In this document: positions 21,721 to 32,480 of the stretch, one piece after another
How positions within the stretch are numbered: the first letter of the stretch is position 1
Layout of the letters: each line of letters begins with the position of its first letter
Source: Podocnemis expansa
Lineage: Eukaryota; Chordata; Testudines; Podocnemididae
Assembly: GCA_007922195.1 (NCBI GenBank)
Contig: ML682038.1
Location: forward strand, 7,125,950-7,189,949
Direction of reading: 5' to 3'
Length of the DNA: 64,000 bases
Notes under the pieces: generated by a model
What the model saw: the letters and a program-made list of their open reading frames with translations, nothing else
Told to the model about the DNA's origin: nothing
The model's database searches: none
Program-made: the position numbers and the translations under genes

Positions 21721-22729
21721 ATGATGAGTAGAGCCACCAATGTGATATAGTCATGAAAAAAACTAATGCAATCCTAGGATACATCAGATGAGGTATTTCC
21801 AGTAGCAGACATGGAGGCGTTAGTACCATTATACAAGGTGCTGGTGAGACCTCATCTGGAATATTGTCTGAAGTTCTGGTCCCCTTTTTAAGAAAGATGA
21901 ATTCAAATTGGAACAGATACAGAGAAGGGCTACAAGAATGATCTGTGGAATGGAAAACCTGCTTTATGAGAGAGGAGACTTAAAGAGCTTGACTTGTCCA
22001 GCTTAACCAAAAGGAGGCTGAGCAGAGTACGATTGCTCCATATAAATACATTAGAGGGATAAATACCAGGGAGGGAGAGGAATTACTTGAGTTCAGCACC
22101 AATGTGGATACAAGAACAAATGGATACAAACTGACTATCAGGAAGTTTAGACTTGACTTTCAATGCAGGTTTCTAACCATCAGAGGACTAAAATTCTGGA
22201 ACAGCCTTTTAAGTGAAGCTGTGGGAGCAGAAAACATCTGGCTTCAAAACTGTGCTTGACAAATTTATGGAGGGGATGGTATGATGGCACAGCCTTGTTT
22301 GGCAATTGAGCAATTTTTGACCATTGGTGGGGGATATGTCAATGGCCTTAGATGGGAGGTTTGATAGGGCAGGTTGTGAGTTATTACAGGGAATTCTTTC
22401 TTGCGTGTCTGGCTGGTGTGTCTTACCCATTTGCTAAGGGTTTAATGGATTATCATATTTGTGGTCAGGAAGGAATTTCCCCCAGGGCAGGTTGACAAGG
22501 GCTCTGGGATTTTTTTTTTGCCTTCCTTTGTAGCATGGGGTGCAGCTCACTTACTGGTGGATTTTCTGTACCTTAAAGTCTCTGAACCATAATTTGAGGA
22601 CTTCAGTAACTCAGTCATAGGTTAGAGGAGCTTGCATTATGCAGGAGGTCTGACAGATGATCATATTGGTCCTTTCTGACCTTAGAGTTTATGAATTTTG
22701 CACCAGATTTTGGGTCTTGAGTCAGTTAT

Positions 22730-23340
22730 ACACAGAACAAGGGAGTAATTTTGAATCCAAACTGTTTAAATAGGGTTTCTGAGATTCTATGGCTCCATAA
22801 AACTCAAACAATCCCAGCATACCTACTATCCAATGGGGTGGTGGAAAGACTAAATCAGACTCTCAGGGTCAGCTGTGCTAGCTTTGCAGGGCTAGCTTTG
22901 CAGACCACAAGAAAAAGGAGTGGAACCAGCATATCCCATTCCTTTAGATGGTTTACAGAATATCAGTCAATAAGAAAGTACTAAAGTTACCCTGGCACTC
23001 TTCATCTTTGGATCTGTGCTAAGGACTCCAGGAATGACATAGAGTTCCTGAAGAGGAATAAAGGAATTTTGACCATTTGGACTATGTAGGAACTCTATAA
23101 TCCAAAATAGAAAAAGTTCACAATATTTCAAGGGAAAATATGAGGATATCTTCTGATAAAACGCATATGGAATCTTTTAAAAGAGGGGACCTGGTCTGGT
23201 TCCACAGAATAAAGAAGTACAGGAGCCCAAAGGTGTATGAACCTTTGGAAGGATGTTATGTAGACCAGAATAAAATAGCATATAGGTACCGTTGAGTCCC
23301 AGAACTAAAACCCAGTTTTCACAAGAACCAGCTGTGAAGG
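22730..23340 (+). pseudogene. Ty3/Gypsy integrase relic
   Basis: Translation in shifted frames gives EQGSNFESKLF, like the D-Q-G-x-N-F box around the second catalytic Asp. NGVVERLNQTL follows, with the catalytic Glu. Further on, GDLVWFHRIKKYRSPKVYEP and YRYR with FHKNQL match the C-terminal region of Gypsy integrases. There is no protease, RT or LTR nearby. It is distinct in sequence from the 54281-59114 Gypsy, so it is a separate, older insertion fragment. Confidence 0.7.
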
Positions 23341-24340
23341 GACCAGGGGGAACAAGATTTCACCACAGCTCCTGCTCCAATCCCTGTAAACTGAAAATGT
23401 AGTGCAACAGCTACAGCTGGGAGAGTTTTGGCAGTAATGAGGTTTCCATTAGAACACAATGGGCAGAGTCTATCCCAGACAGCAGAATTCACACAAGCAA
23501 TAGTTTTGTTTGGCAGAGCTCCAGTGAAAGAGGATGAATGGATGAAACGAAATCAGGCACAGAAGGAAAATCCCAGGGGAAATTTGAATGGGAGTAAAAT
23601 CAATTTATGTTGTTGACAGACATGAAAATGCTCTGACAAAAAAAGTACTATATAAACATGCAAATAGCTAAGCTTTTATCATTTCTAATTTGCAAACTAT
23701 TTATTTTCTTTCTGTTTGGGATGGGTCAACCAGAATATCACCATTGGACTCAATCAGGGCAATAGGCAGAATGGAGAGGAGGGGTACTGTAATAATAAGC
23801 ATCGGGTGAAACTTCTTTGAAGTTGGTAGGTATAACAGCCACTCTTCATTTAGGAGAAATGGAAGAAGCAGTTAAGCACATGTTTCAAATAAAATAGCTA
23901 AAACAATACCTAGCCACTGCCCAAAACAGGTCATAAGAAAGACTATTCAGAGATTGAGCATGGAGATGGAGGGGTTTCCTTGGGTGTTATCTGAAGGAGA
24001 TGTCGGCATGACTGGGTGGAAGCACTGAGGAACAGGGAGAGAAGCAGCAAAAAAGCAAAGTAAACAGCAAGCAAAGCATTTGAAATACAGCCTAGAAAGA
24101 AAGCAAAGAGAGGGAGTTTTGTGGGAGAGTGCTAGGAAGAGGTTCGGGAATGTGAGCATAGAAATTGCCTCCTGTTTGATTCCAACTGGGAAATAAGACT
24201 TCATATAACTTGTTTGTAATTTATCAAGACTGCATCAAAAATTTCTTGACTCTATCATCAATTTCTCCATCTAACAGCAAAAAAGTCCAACATCCTGCAT
24301 ATTGGAATTACGCTCAGACCAAAAGGAGCAACATGGTACT
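23341..24340. other. Non-coding DNA, possibly the rest of the Gypsy relic
   Basis: No recognisable coding motif or LTR pair is visible. The first few hundred bases may belong to the decayed retroelement upstream. Confidence 0.4.
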
Positions 24341-24373
24341 AAATTATTATTATTTGTATTACCATAGCACCTA

Positions 24374-24894
24374 GGGCTATGTCCACACGTACATGGTTAA
24401 ATCGATTTTATTTATATCGATTTAATAAAATTGATATAAGAATTATTAAATCAATATAAGTTAAATCGATTTAACAGGTCCACGCCAAAAAAAGACCCAA
24501 ATCAAAATAGCATGTCCAGACACAGGACTTGCTATTTCGATTCAGGAGAGGGGCACCAGGGGAGGTGTGGCAACATGGCCCCCTCACTGGGCCATGCCCA
24601 CACCCAATATATAGAAAAAGGGAAGCACCTGGGAAGGAGAAGGGCAAAAAGTGTTAAATCGATTTGAAAGTTAAATCGAAATAACATGTCCTCACTGTGT
24701 TATTTTGAAATAACAATTTCAAGTTAACTGTCATATCGATCTAATAGTAGGTTTTATTATATCAATATAACTTTCCTTATTTCAAAATGAGGGAGCTCCT
24801 CATTTTGAAATAAGGGAATGTTGTGTGGACTTACCATTTTTTAAATCAAAATAGCCAGTGTTATTTTGATTTAAACAGTGTGTGTGGACACACC
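24374..24894. mobile_element. Harbinger-like MITE, GGGCTATGTCCACAC ends
   Basis: It starts GGGCTATGTCCACACG and ends GTGTGTGTGGACACACC. A 3-bp TSD, CTA, lies at 24371-24373 and 24895-24897. The interior has inverted AT-rich units (TTAAATCGATTTAA, TCAAAATGA). The 3-bp duplication suits the PIF/Harbinger superfamily. Confidence 0.78.
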
Positions 24895-24970
24895 CTAGGA
24901 TCTCTAGTCATGGACCAGGATTTGATTGTGTTAGGTGCTGAGCAAATACAGAACAAGGTAAGCCCCTACC

Positions 24971-25266
24971 CAGGAGCGTCGCTGTCCTCGGGAAAGTCTT
25001 GGGACACAGCCGTGGGCACAGCTCCCACAGCCCCAATTCTCCACCCAGGCCTGATCCGGCCATGGGCTCCTGCTGCCGACAGCCTGGCCCTGGATGCCCA
25101 ACCAGGGACAGGAATGGGAGAGGCAGGCGCAACTGGTGGCAGCTGGGCCCTGGATCTCCAGCCAGGGATGGGGAAGAGAGAGTGAGGGGCTGCCCTGGAC
25201 ATTCAGGGCACTGCTGCGGGGACTCAGGGCACGTGCCTCATGTGCCAGGCACCACCGATGCTCCTG
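24971..25266. mobile_element. GC-rich hAT MITE, CAGGGGCRTYGCTG family, copy D
   Basis: The ends are CAGGAGCGTCGCTGTC and ACCACCGATGCTCCTG. Flanks CCCCTACC (24963-24970) and CCCCTGCC (25267-25274) are a 7/8 TSD. Confidence 0.85.
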
Positions 25267-25330
25267 CCCCTGCCCCAGATATCTTACAATAACAAGAAAC
25301 TAGAGAACCAGCAGGTTACAACTAGCTCAC

Positions 25331-26013
25331 AGACACAACAGATAATTCCATTAGTTCTTGGTGACACCAACTGCACTCGCTTATATTATAGATAGATCCT
25401 ATTACATTGTCCTAGCAAAAGAGAGCATTTGCACTGCCAGTTGATACAATTTTTCTATGCAGTTTCATAGCTTTATGCCTAAGACATTAAAACCAAAAGT
25501 GGAAATGCAGAGAGGCCCATGGAAAAGAATCCTGTTTTATATGGAGTTTCTGTTTCTAATGAAACTGATACATCCTCTCTATCTGGGTTTAAGAACAAAC
25601 TGGCAATGATGATGAAAAGTTATCAGCTATTCCTGTTGCTGATGAATGGTTGTCAAAGTAAACAGTAGTCCTTTTACATTATAAACAAGCCTGAATAATT
25701 TCCTAGACTCCAGTTTACCTGAAGCACAGATCTTTCTGGACAAGTGCTAGTGCAAGCACTAATTAAACACAAAAAGGGAAAGAACTTACTGCTGCATACA
25801 TACAACGAGGATTCTCTCTTCCCTAACGGATCTGCCTGTTCCACCCTTTTATGGCTAATAATAAGAGGACAGATAAATAAAGAAAGCCTTTTTACGTTTC
25901 ATCTAGGGTGTGTCCCTAACACAGGTATTAGTAACACAGAAGATTCTAAGGAAAATGAAATTCAGAGTGTGTGGATAAACACGCTTTATGTTAGAATTTG
26001 AAAGAATAAGCAT
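25331..26013. other. Non-coding DNA
   Basis: I find no gene or repeat boundary. The 85-codon plus-strand frame at 25744-26001 has no recognised motif. Confidence 0.5.
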
Positions 26014-26020
26014 CTATATA

Positions 26021-26160
26021 AGCAAAGTTTGAAAGAACTAGCCGTATTAGTCTAGTTTAGCAAAACAAACAAGGAGTCTGGTGGCACTTTTAAAGACTAA
26101 TAAATAAACACATACATTTCTTAGTCTTTAAAAGTGCCACCAGACTCCTTCTTTGTTTTT
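26021..26160. mobile_element. Penelope-like 3' ends in inverted pair, copy 2
   Basis: The left half is minus sense (TTAGTCTAGTTTAGCAAAAC, AAACAAGGAGTCTGGTGGC). The right half is plus sense (TTAGTCTTTAAAAGTGCCAC, CAGACTCCTTCTTTG). The arms pair over about 40 bp. CTATATA occurs at 26014-26020 and 26161-26167 and is a likely target duplication. Confidence 0.72.
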
Positions 26161-26168
26161 CTATATAC

Positions 26169-26641
26169 AAGGCATGGCCAAACAGTGGCTTGGGAGCTAC
26201 ATGTGGCTCTAGAATGAAAAATTGTGGCTCCTGGAAAAACGTCAGCAAATCAGTTTAGGAAAGCAAGCCCAGCCTATGAGTTCAGGAGAGGTCAAGACGG
26301 TGGTGAGAAGCGCAGCATGGTTGGGGATGGCAGGGAGAAATGCGGCATGGTTGGGATTTTAAAAAACTTGCCACTAGCCTGCAGTCTTCTACATTGAGCA
26401 GCAGCTAAGTTTTTACTGTATAGACTAATTTTCATGGTAACCTTAAGTAATTATTAGAATCTGACATTAGTAGCACCAATATTTATCCTCTTTTTATGAT
26501 AAAATTAAAGTGTGCAATGAATTTTAAACTTAGTAATTTTGGAGTAGGTAAAAGTATATGGCTATATGCCTCAGTGTGGCTCTCACAGGTGTAATAATCA
26601 ATTTGCGTGGCTCTTGAGTTCCATAAGTTTGGCCACCCCCG
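26169..26641. mobile_element. hAT MITE, CAGGGGTGGCCAAAC family, copy 2
   Basis: It starts AAGGCATGGCCAAAC and ends GTTTGGCCACCCCCG. A perfect 8-bp TSD, CTATATAC, lies at 26161-26168 and 26642-26649. It is inverted relative to the copy at 12529-12715 and carries about 280 bp more interior sequence. Confidence 0.87.
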
Positions 26642-26678
26642 CTATATACGTAAGTAGATGGTGGCAGTGCTACAAGGA

Positions 26679-27402
26679 CAGGAGTTGGCAACCCAAAAGA
26701 GCAGAAGTGCCACTTCCTCCCACCCTCCTACTACAACTGCATGAGCTGAGGTGGCCCAGCAGCTGTGCCGCGGCCCCTAGCACTGGCAGGGCGGTATGTG
26801 GGTGGCACGCACTCCCTCTATCCCTCCCTCTGCTGGCAGGGAGGAGCAGCGCTACCCTGCTGACCCGCAGCCAGCTGTCCCCACCAAGAGCAGCCAGTGG
26901 AGAGCTGCAGCTTGCAAAGGCAGGGACCTAGAATGGCCCCACCACAAAGTTCAGGCCACTTCAAACTGGCCACCCCAGGGCTGAAAAGGCCCGATTCAGG
27001 GCCTGGGGTGAGGCGGCCTCTGTTCAGGCTGGGTCGAAGTGGCCTGTACTCCATGGACCGGGCCATTCCAGGGCCCCATCTCCGCAAGCTGCAGCTCTCT
27101 GCCAGCCACCCTTGGGGGGTGTAGGTGGGGCAGTGCTGTTCCATCCCGCTAGCAGAGGGAAGGACGGAGGGAGCGTGAGCTGCCTGAACACTCCCTGCCA
27201 GCACTGGGGGCCATGTTTCCAGCTCATGCGGTTGTGATGGGAGGGTGGGGGTGACCCCAGAGCCCTTGATTTGGCCATGAAGCTGGGGCCAGCTGGGAGT
27301 CCCCAGAGCACACCTGGCTCCCTGGAGGAGATTGCCAGGGATCCAGAAGGGGATGCTCAGGGAGCCACAGGTGGCTCACTAAGCCTGTGTTGCTGATCCC
27401 CG
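26679..27402. mobile_element. hAT MITE, CAGGGGTYRGCAACC family, copy 1
   Basis: It starts CAGGAGTTGGCAACCC and ends GTGTTGCTGATCCCCG. Flanks TACAAGGA (26671-26678) and TACTAGTA (27403-27410) agree at 6 of 8. The GC-rich interior gives spurious open frames on both strands. Confidence 0.75.
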
Positions 27403-27410
27403 TACTAGTA

Positions 27411-28824
27411 GGTGCCTCTTTCAGTAACTCAAAGCTACTCACTGGAGAATAGTCTACATATAGTTTTCTTTTGTGAGAGTGAAAGTGTACTGTGCATGGA
27501 TTTCTTGTTTTTAAACTTCTACATTGCCATGTGATTTCACTGGGGGCAAAAACACACTTAATTTAACAATTGTGTAAAAATTTCATTTTCCTGCCAAACG
27601 AGAACATATCTATTGTTCCATGGAAGGCAAAAATTAAAACTATGTAACATGTAATATCCCTTTAATCACCATTTAATCTCACTACATTTAAATATGAAAG
27701 CCTATTTTAGTGGGACTATTCAATCAATAGAAGAATAAGTGATGGAATGGGAAGTTGCAGATAATAATGAATGAGACAGTTTTAAATATTGGTCAATCAA
27801 ATTTCTAAAGTGGTGTTAGTTAACTCTTCACTGGTCTTAAATCTGCAATTGAAGCACTGTTTTTAGTGCATGTGTTACCAAATATTTCCTTTGTCTCTTG
27901 TAATTTTCAGTTACAATATTGCAGCACAAACGAGGAAATGTTTTTCGACAGATGGTGGTAACTACTGGTAGCGCTGGCTTATGTCACTAATTATTGTGGA
28001 TTTACACTTTTGCTTTTTGAATGTTTGTAGAGTCCATAGACATCATAGAGTTGGATATAAAACACATCTCTGTATAATTAAAACACTAAAAATAGTCAGT
28101 ACTGAAGTACAAACTATAACCCCAATCTCAAAAAGCTTATTCATATGAGCAAATATTATTCCTACCAGTAATTAAACTGAAGTCAGCAAGACTGAACATA
28201 TGAGTAAGGAATGCATGTGTGAGTAAAGGTTGTAGGAGTGGGTCTATGAAATAAAGTTATACTTATTTTACCATTTAAAAAAATCCAATAGAAACAGATA
28301 GGTAAGGTTTTTTTGTTTGTTCATTTGTTTTTGACTACTCCAAAGCTCTAGTTTGGTATTTTGCCGCACCACAATATATGTTAGCAGAGCATACTGAACT
28401 ATATTAATTAGATGGAATAGCCTGCAATGATGAAGCAAAATTATTGTTTCTCTGCCTCTATGTAATTGTGCAGTATTGTATTGATTTATCTGTACAGTTA
28501 ACATCACATATGTTTCAAAAAGTTAAACACTATACTGTAATACTTTTGTGGAGGTAACATTCTCTGAATAAAATATGTCTGACATCTTACTAAGCATTAT
28601 TTATTTCTGCTTCTCCTTTTCTGGTTGAGTTTATAGCCAGTGCTATAAATCTATTAAAATAATCTCTTAAAAAAACCCAAATGAATATGACCTGATAAAA
28701 AAGGATCCAAACTAATTTAGGGCTAAATTCTGCCTTCAGACAAATATAGTTCTGACTCCTTCTGTGAGAGCTGTGCAAGTATATAAAATAGAATTTGGAC
28801 CCAAAAAATTTTAGAGGAACATAC
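27411..28824. other. AT-rich DNA next to the PPP1R42 exon
   Basis: I searched the minus strand for a terminal PPP1R42 exon and saw no convincing acceptor-bounded frame. The region is probably intron or 3' flank. Confidence 0.45.
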
Positions 28825-28991
28825 CTGATTTTTTTTGGTCACATTAATATTACTTCCTTCTGGAGATCTTTGTAGAGGTTCTCCTATGTTCTGTGGAGAC
28901 CTAGGTAGCTCAGATAAAATAACAAATTTTGGTTTTCCTTTCCCAGAAGGATTGTAATAAACAGGAACAATGGGATGACCTGTTCCAAAAT
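28825..28991 (-). CDS. PPP1R42: PPP1R42 exon, C-terminal region
   Basis: This 167-bp internal exon on the minus strand has acceptor TTCTGCAG at 28992-28999 and donor CAG|GTATGT at 28819-28825. With the phase left by the 36300-36431 exon it reads Y-FGTGHPIVPVYYNPSGKG and then KPKFVILSELPRSP, ending in phase 0. The IVPVYY and GKPK blocks are characteristic of the tail of PPP1R42 (LRRC67). That protein is a leucine-rich-repeat protein that binds protein phosphatase 1 and has been linked to centrosomes and testis function. The gene assignment rests on my recognition of the family, not a search. A following exon should exist at lower coordinates, but I did not find it. Confidence 0.82.
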
Positions 28992-29292
28992 CTGCAGAAT
29001 ACAAAGAATTAAATATTAATTTAACATTTTAAGTCAAAGTATGACTACATTTTGCAAGTTATTGTATGGCTTGCAAGTTTTAATATATTTTGTTATGTAT
29101 GAATAATAAACTCAAGCTTTAAAGATGAGGTGCCACAAACTTGATTACTACTGAACACGGAAAACAGCATATAGGAAGCACTGTCTATAGAAAATTCTGC
29201 AAATGAGAGACACATGCATGTCATGACAAAATAAATAAGAACATCTTAAAGCAGAATTTTATGGAAAACCCAGGAAACTCTCTCTTTTAGTA

Positions 29293-30774
29293 AGGTGGTT
29301 CCCAACCTTTTCAGTAACATGGCACATTTCAATGAGACAAATAACTCCATGCACCCCCCCTTTTTTCAACTGAATGGATTGCTCATAAATGTCACATTTA
29401 CTTACTTTTACTATGGTTATAGTCTTACTAGAGTGGTTTGCAACATAGTACATACAAGATGCTAAAGAAGGATCAAAGGCATTAATGTTTCAAATCCACT
29501 GGAAAAAAAAGTCATCTCAATTTTGCCCTTTGGCCACCTACTTTTAGAATATTCACGTTTTAGAATAGAAAGATTGATGCGTCTGTGATGCTGTCTGGAT
29601 CTATGGGACTATTTATGATTATTTCTCATATTAATAGTTCATATTTGCAATAATCCATATGTGATATACCATGTTTGGTATCAGTAGAAAGGCTGTAATC
29701 TGCTAAGAATAATTATATGGTATATATGTAGGTATCACGCCTGTATTAGAAATTAGAAATCTATTTGTTCTTATGCATGTTCCAAGTGATTTGATTTTAA
29801 GGTATTCCCAGACTGAGTGCCTGCAAAAACACTGTCCTCCTGATGGCCCATCAAAGGAACTCCCATCTGAAGTGGGCCTAGGAGGAAACCTCTTTGGCCA
29901 GTCACCCAAGCTGATCATGTGATTCAACTCCATTTTGATTTGGCAAGGACCCTGAGAGCATGGGGAGGGCCAAAGGGTGATAAAAGGCTGGAGCCCCATC
30001 TTCATTTTGTCTTTCGTCTTCAGTCTGTCTGCAACCAACACCCTCCTCTGGAACCATTCTCTTGGGACTGAATAAAGGACTGAGACCCACGAAGGTGCTG
30101 GGTGCATACCAGAGGAATGAGATTAACTTGCAAACTACAGGATCTTCAATAATTTGCTTTCTATGGTCTCTAAATCATTTGTATGTATGTGGTTCACTTT
30201 GGCCCTTTAACATCTCTCATGTTTGGTTTGTTTTCTTTTATATTAAACCTTCAGTTGTGGTTACTAAAGGATTGGCTGGCAGCATGGTATTTTGGGTAAG
30301 ATCCAAGCCTATATTATTCTGGGTGATATAGCTGGCCCTTTGGGATCTGGAGAACCTATTTCTTTAAGAGACCCATTGGCTAGGCAGGGACTACAGGAAC
30401 TGATGTGCAGTAAGTGGGCTGTTTTTGCTTTGTTATGCTTGGTGATGACCAAAATGGGGAATCAGAAGCATGTTTTGTTACTGACTGGGAGAGTGCTTTA
30501 AGTACCACCCATCAGTGGTTTGGGGGTTTGGCCTGTGGTTTTGCAGCTTGCCCTGATTTTGGCACATTCAGAAGGTTAACCCAGGAGGCCCGGGTCACAA
30601 CCTCACTTCTAATTTGGTGATTAATTTTCATGAGTTTTATGAGTTGTAATTTTGGTAAGATAGAATATTGTTTAAAATGAAACAATGTTTGTTTTACATT
30701 GATTTGCATTACTTTTGTACAAAATTTCATGGGACACTTGGACAGTTCTCACGGCACAGTGGTTGAAAACTGCT
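29293..30774. repeat. Composite repeat, class uncertain
   Basis: The left part GTGGTTCCCAACCTTTTCAG with AACATGGCACA and the right part CGGCACAGTGGTTGAAAACTG look like facing ends of a hAT-type repeat. Between them, 29890-30120 resembles a solo LTR or promoter-bearing block, with GATAAAAGGCTGG and AATAAAGGACTGAG. I could not confirm edges or a TSD. It lies in a PPP1R42 intron. Confidence 0.35.
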
Positions 30775-31197
30775 GCTGTAAATATTCAAGGTTGCAAAAT
30801 TATCAGTACAAGCACAAAACCTAATCTTCTGCTTTTTAACATTAATAACAAAGAAAAACACTTTAAACATTTTGCTTGTCTGTCAAGACAGTTAATCTGG
30901 ATGAGTGAGCAAGTGGAATTTTATGAGGCAAAATTCAAACACAAGTTACTTTGCCCTCCACTGAAATGCATCCATCTTGAGGACTGAAAACAGCACTTGC
31001 TTAATATCATACTGCAACTTTGACCAATGGTTTAGGACACAACATGAAGCAAAATCATTTTATTCAATTCAGACTGGGAATGAAGATAGGCAGAATGCAA
31101 TTACCCAAACTGGGAGGTTTCCAGGGACACTAGGATAAATATTTTTTGTCTTGAGAAAAGTACTATGGGATTTTTGATGGCCATAAAGCATTTAGAC

Positions 31198-31567
31198 CAG
31201 GGGTCAGCAACCCAGAAAATAAAAAGAGCCATTTTAAAAAATTCCTGCAATAACCAAGTATTTTGACAGTCACAGTGGGTGTAGACTCCTGGTGAGGAGA
31301 GCTACGCCCGGGTGCCTGGCACAGGTTCCTCTGGTGAGGGAGGGCGGTAGAAGCCTGGAACCAGGAGCAGTCCCTCTGGAGGGTCTCCCTGTGGCAATAG
31401 GAGTCAGGCATGGGCTGCCAACAGGCTCCCCAAGTAGCAGGGGAGCCTGGAGCCAGGACTGGGCTACCTGCAAGGTCTGCCAGTGGCAGGGGTGGGGGGA
31501 CCCAGAGCCGTAAGGGAGCAGGCAAAGAGCTGCATGCGGCTCTGGAGCTGCAGGTTACAGACCCCTG
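31198..31567. mobile_element. hAT MITE, CAGGGGTYRGCAACC family, copy 2
   Basis: It starts CAGGGGTCAGCAACCCAG and ends GCAGGTTACAGACCCCTG. Flanks do not give a convincing 8-bp duplication. The interior is GC-rich and non-coding. It lies in a PPP1R42 intron. Confidence 0.72.
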
Positions 31568-31702
31568 AGACTGTAAATGCCTCATCCAAAAGACAATGCC
31601 TTCAATTGCATAGTGCCTCCTAGCATCAAAGCTGTTTCAGAGAAAAGAGCAATGGCCCTGTAAATTATCAGTATCTCTTCTTGGAGAGTATCCCTCGAAG
31701 TA

Positions 31703-32480
31703 TTGACTTATAGACTTTAAGGTCAGAAGGGACCATTATGATCATCTAGTCTGACCTCCTGCACAATGGAGGCCACAGAACCTCATTTACTCACTCCCTC
31801 ACTCACTCACTCCTACAATCAAGGATGTTCCTAGGGGCAGGTGAGAGGGGTGATTAGCCCTGGCCCAGCAGTTCCGTGGGCCCTGAGCTGTCCTGCTGTA
31901 AGCACAGAGCCAAAGACAGCAGGGGAGGGGGAAGGTGGGTGGGAACATGCAGAGCTGGCCTCTGCTCCAGGCCAGGTTGCTCCACTCCCAGGGCAGGGAC
32001 CAGCAAGCCCAGGGATGGAGTGGGCCAGCCCAGAGGCCGAGTTTCACTCTCTCGTCCCCCCCCTGGACTGGCTGTTCTGCCCTTGGGGTGGGGAGGCCTG
32101 GGTCAGAGGTGGGATGGGAGAGCAGAGCCCAGCCCCTGGACCAGCCCACTCTCCCCCACCACTGCACAGGGAGGGGTACAGCAGGCCCCTCAACAAGCCA
32201 TTGCCTTGGGCCCAACACCCCCCCTAGGGATGGCCCTGCCTATAATAGTCTCCTAACTTATGAATGAATTACTAAAGTCCTCAAATCATGGTTTAAAGAC
32301 TTCAAGGTACAAAGAATCCACCAGCAAGTCAGCTGTGCCCCATGCTACAGGGGAAGAGCCCTTGCCAATCTGCCCTGGGGGAAAATTCCTTCCCAGCCCC
32401 CAATATGGCAGTTAGTTAAACCCTGATCATGTGAGTAAGACTCACCACTCAGACACCCAAGAAAGAATTAAGTTCAGCCA
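31703..32480 (-). mobile_element. CR1 3' UTR fragment, minus strand
   Basis: The plus strand reads TATAGACTTTAAGGTCAGAA and GGGACCATTATGATCATCTA, the reverse complement of a CR1 3' end. It continues through GGGGGAAAATTCCTTCC. Its orientation is opposite to the CR1 sequence that starts at about 32481. It is interrupted by a hAT MITE at 31820-32238. Confidence 0.8.
31820..32238. mobile_element. hAT-type MITE, CAGGGMCRTCCCTAGGGG family
   Basis: It starts CAAGGATGTTCCTAGGGG and ends CCCCTAGGGATGGCCCTG. Flanks CCTACAAT (31812-31819) and CCTATAAT (32239-32246) are a 7/8 TSD. It is GC-rich, and open frames of 110-140 codons inside it are compositional. Confidence 0.82.

Larger units (their letters stand above)
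19070..22690 (+). mobile_element. Old CR1 LINE, split by a Harbinger-like MITE
   Basis: The order is endonuclease, RT, C-terminal region, then 3' UTR, all on the plus strand. The 3' end has ATGATCATATTGGTCCTTTC followed by TGACCTTAGAGTTTATGA, a CR1-type ending. A MITE at 21266-21720 splits the region after RT. There are many stops and frameshifts, so the copy is old. The 5' end is not clearly defined. Confidence 0.82.
24346..25330 (+). repeat. Interspersed repeat of uncertain class, twice interrupted
   Basis: Pieces ATTATTATTATTTGTATTAC / CCATAGCACCTAG (24346-24373), CTCTAGTCATGGACCAGG (24898-24970) and CCAGATATCTTACAATAAC (from 25270) read as one widespread sauropsid repeat. It was broken by a MITE (24374-24894) and a hAT MITE (24971-25266). 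Confidence 0.55.

Noticed and set aside
31799..32267. Several 110-140 codon ORFs on both strands
   Set aside because: They coincide with the hAT-type MITE at 31820-32238 and have no motif.
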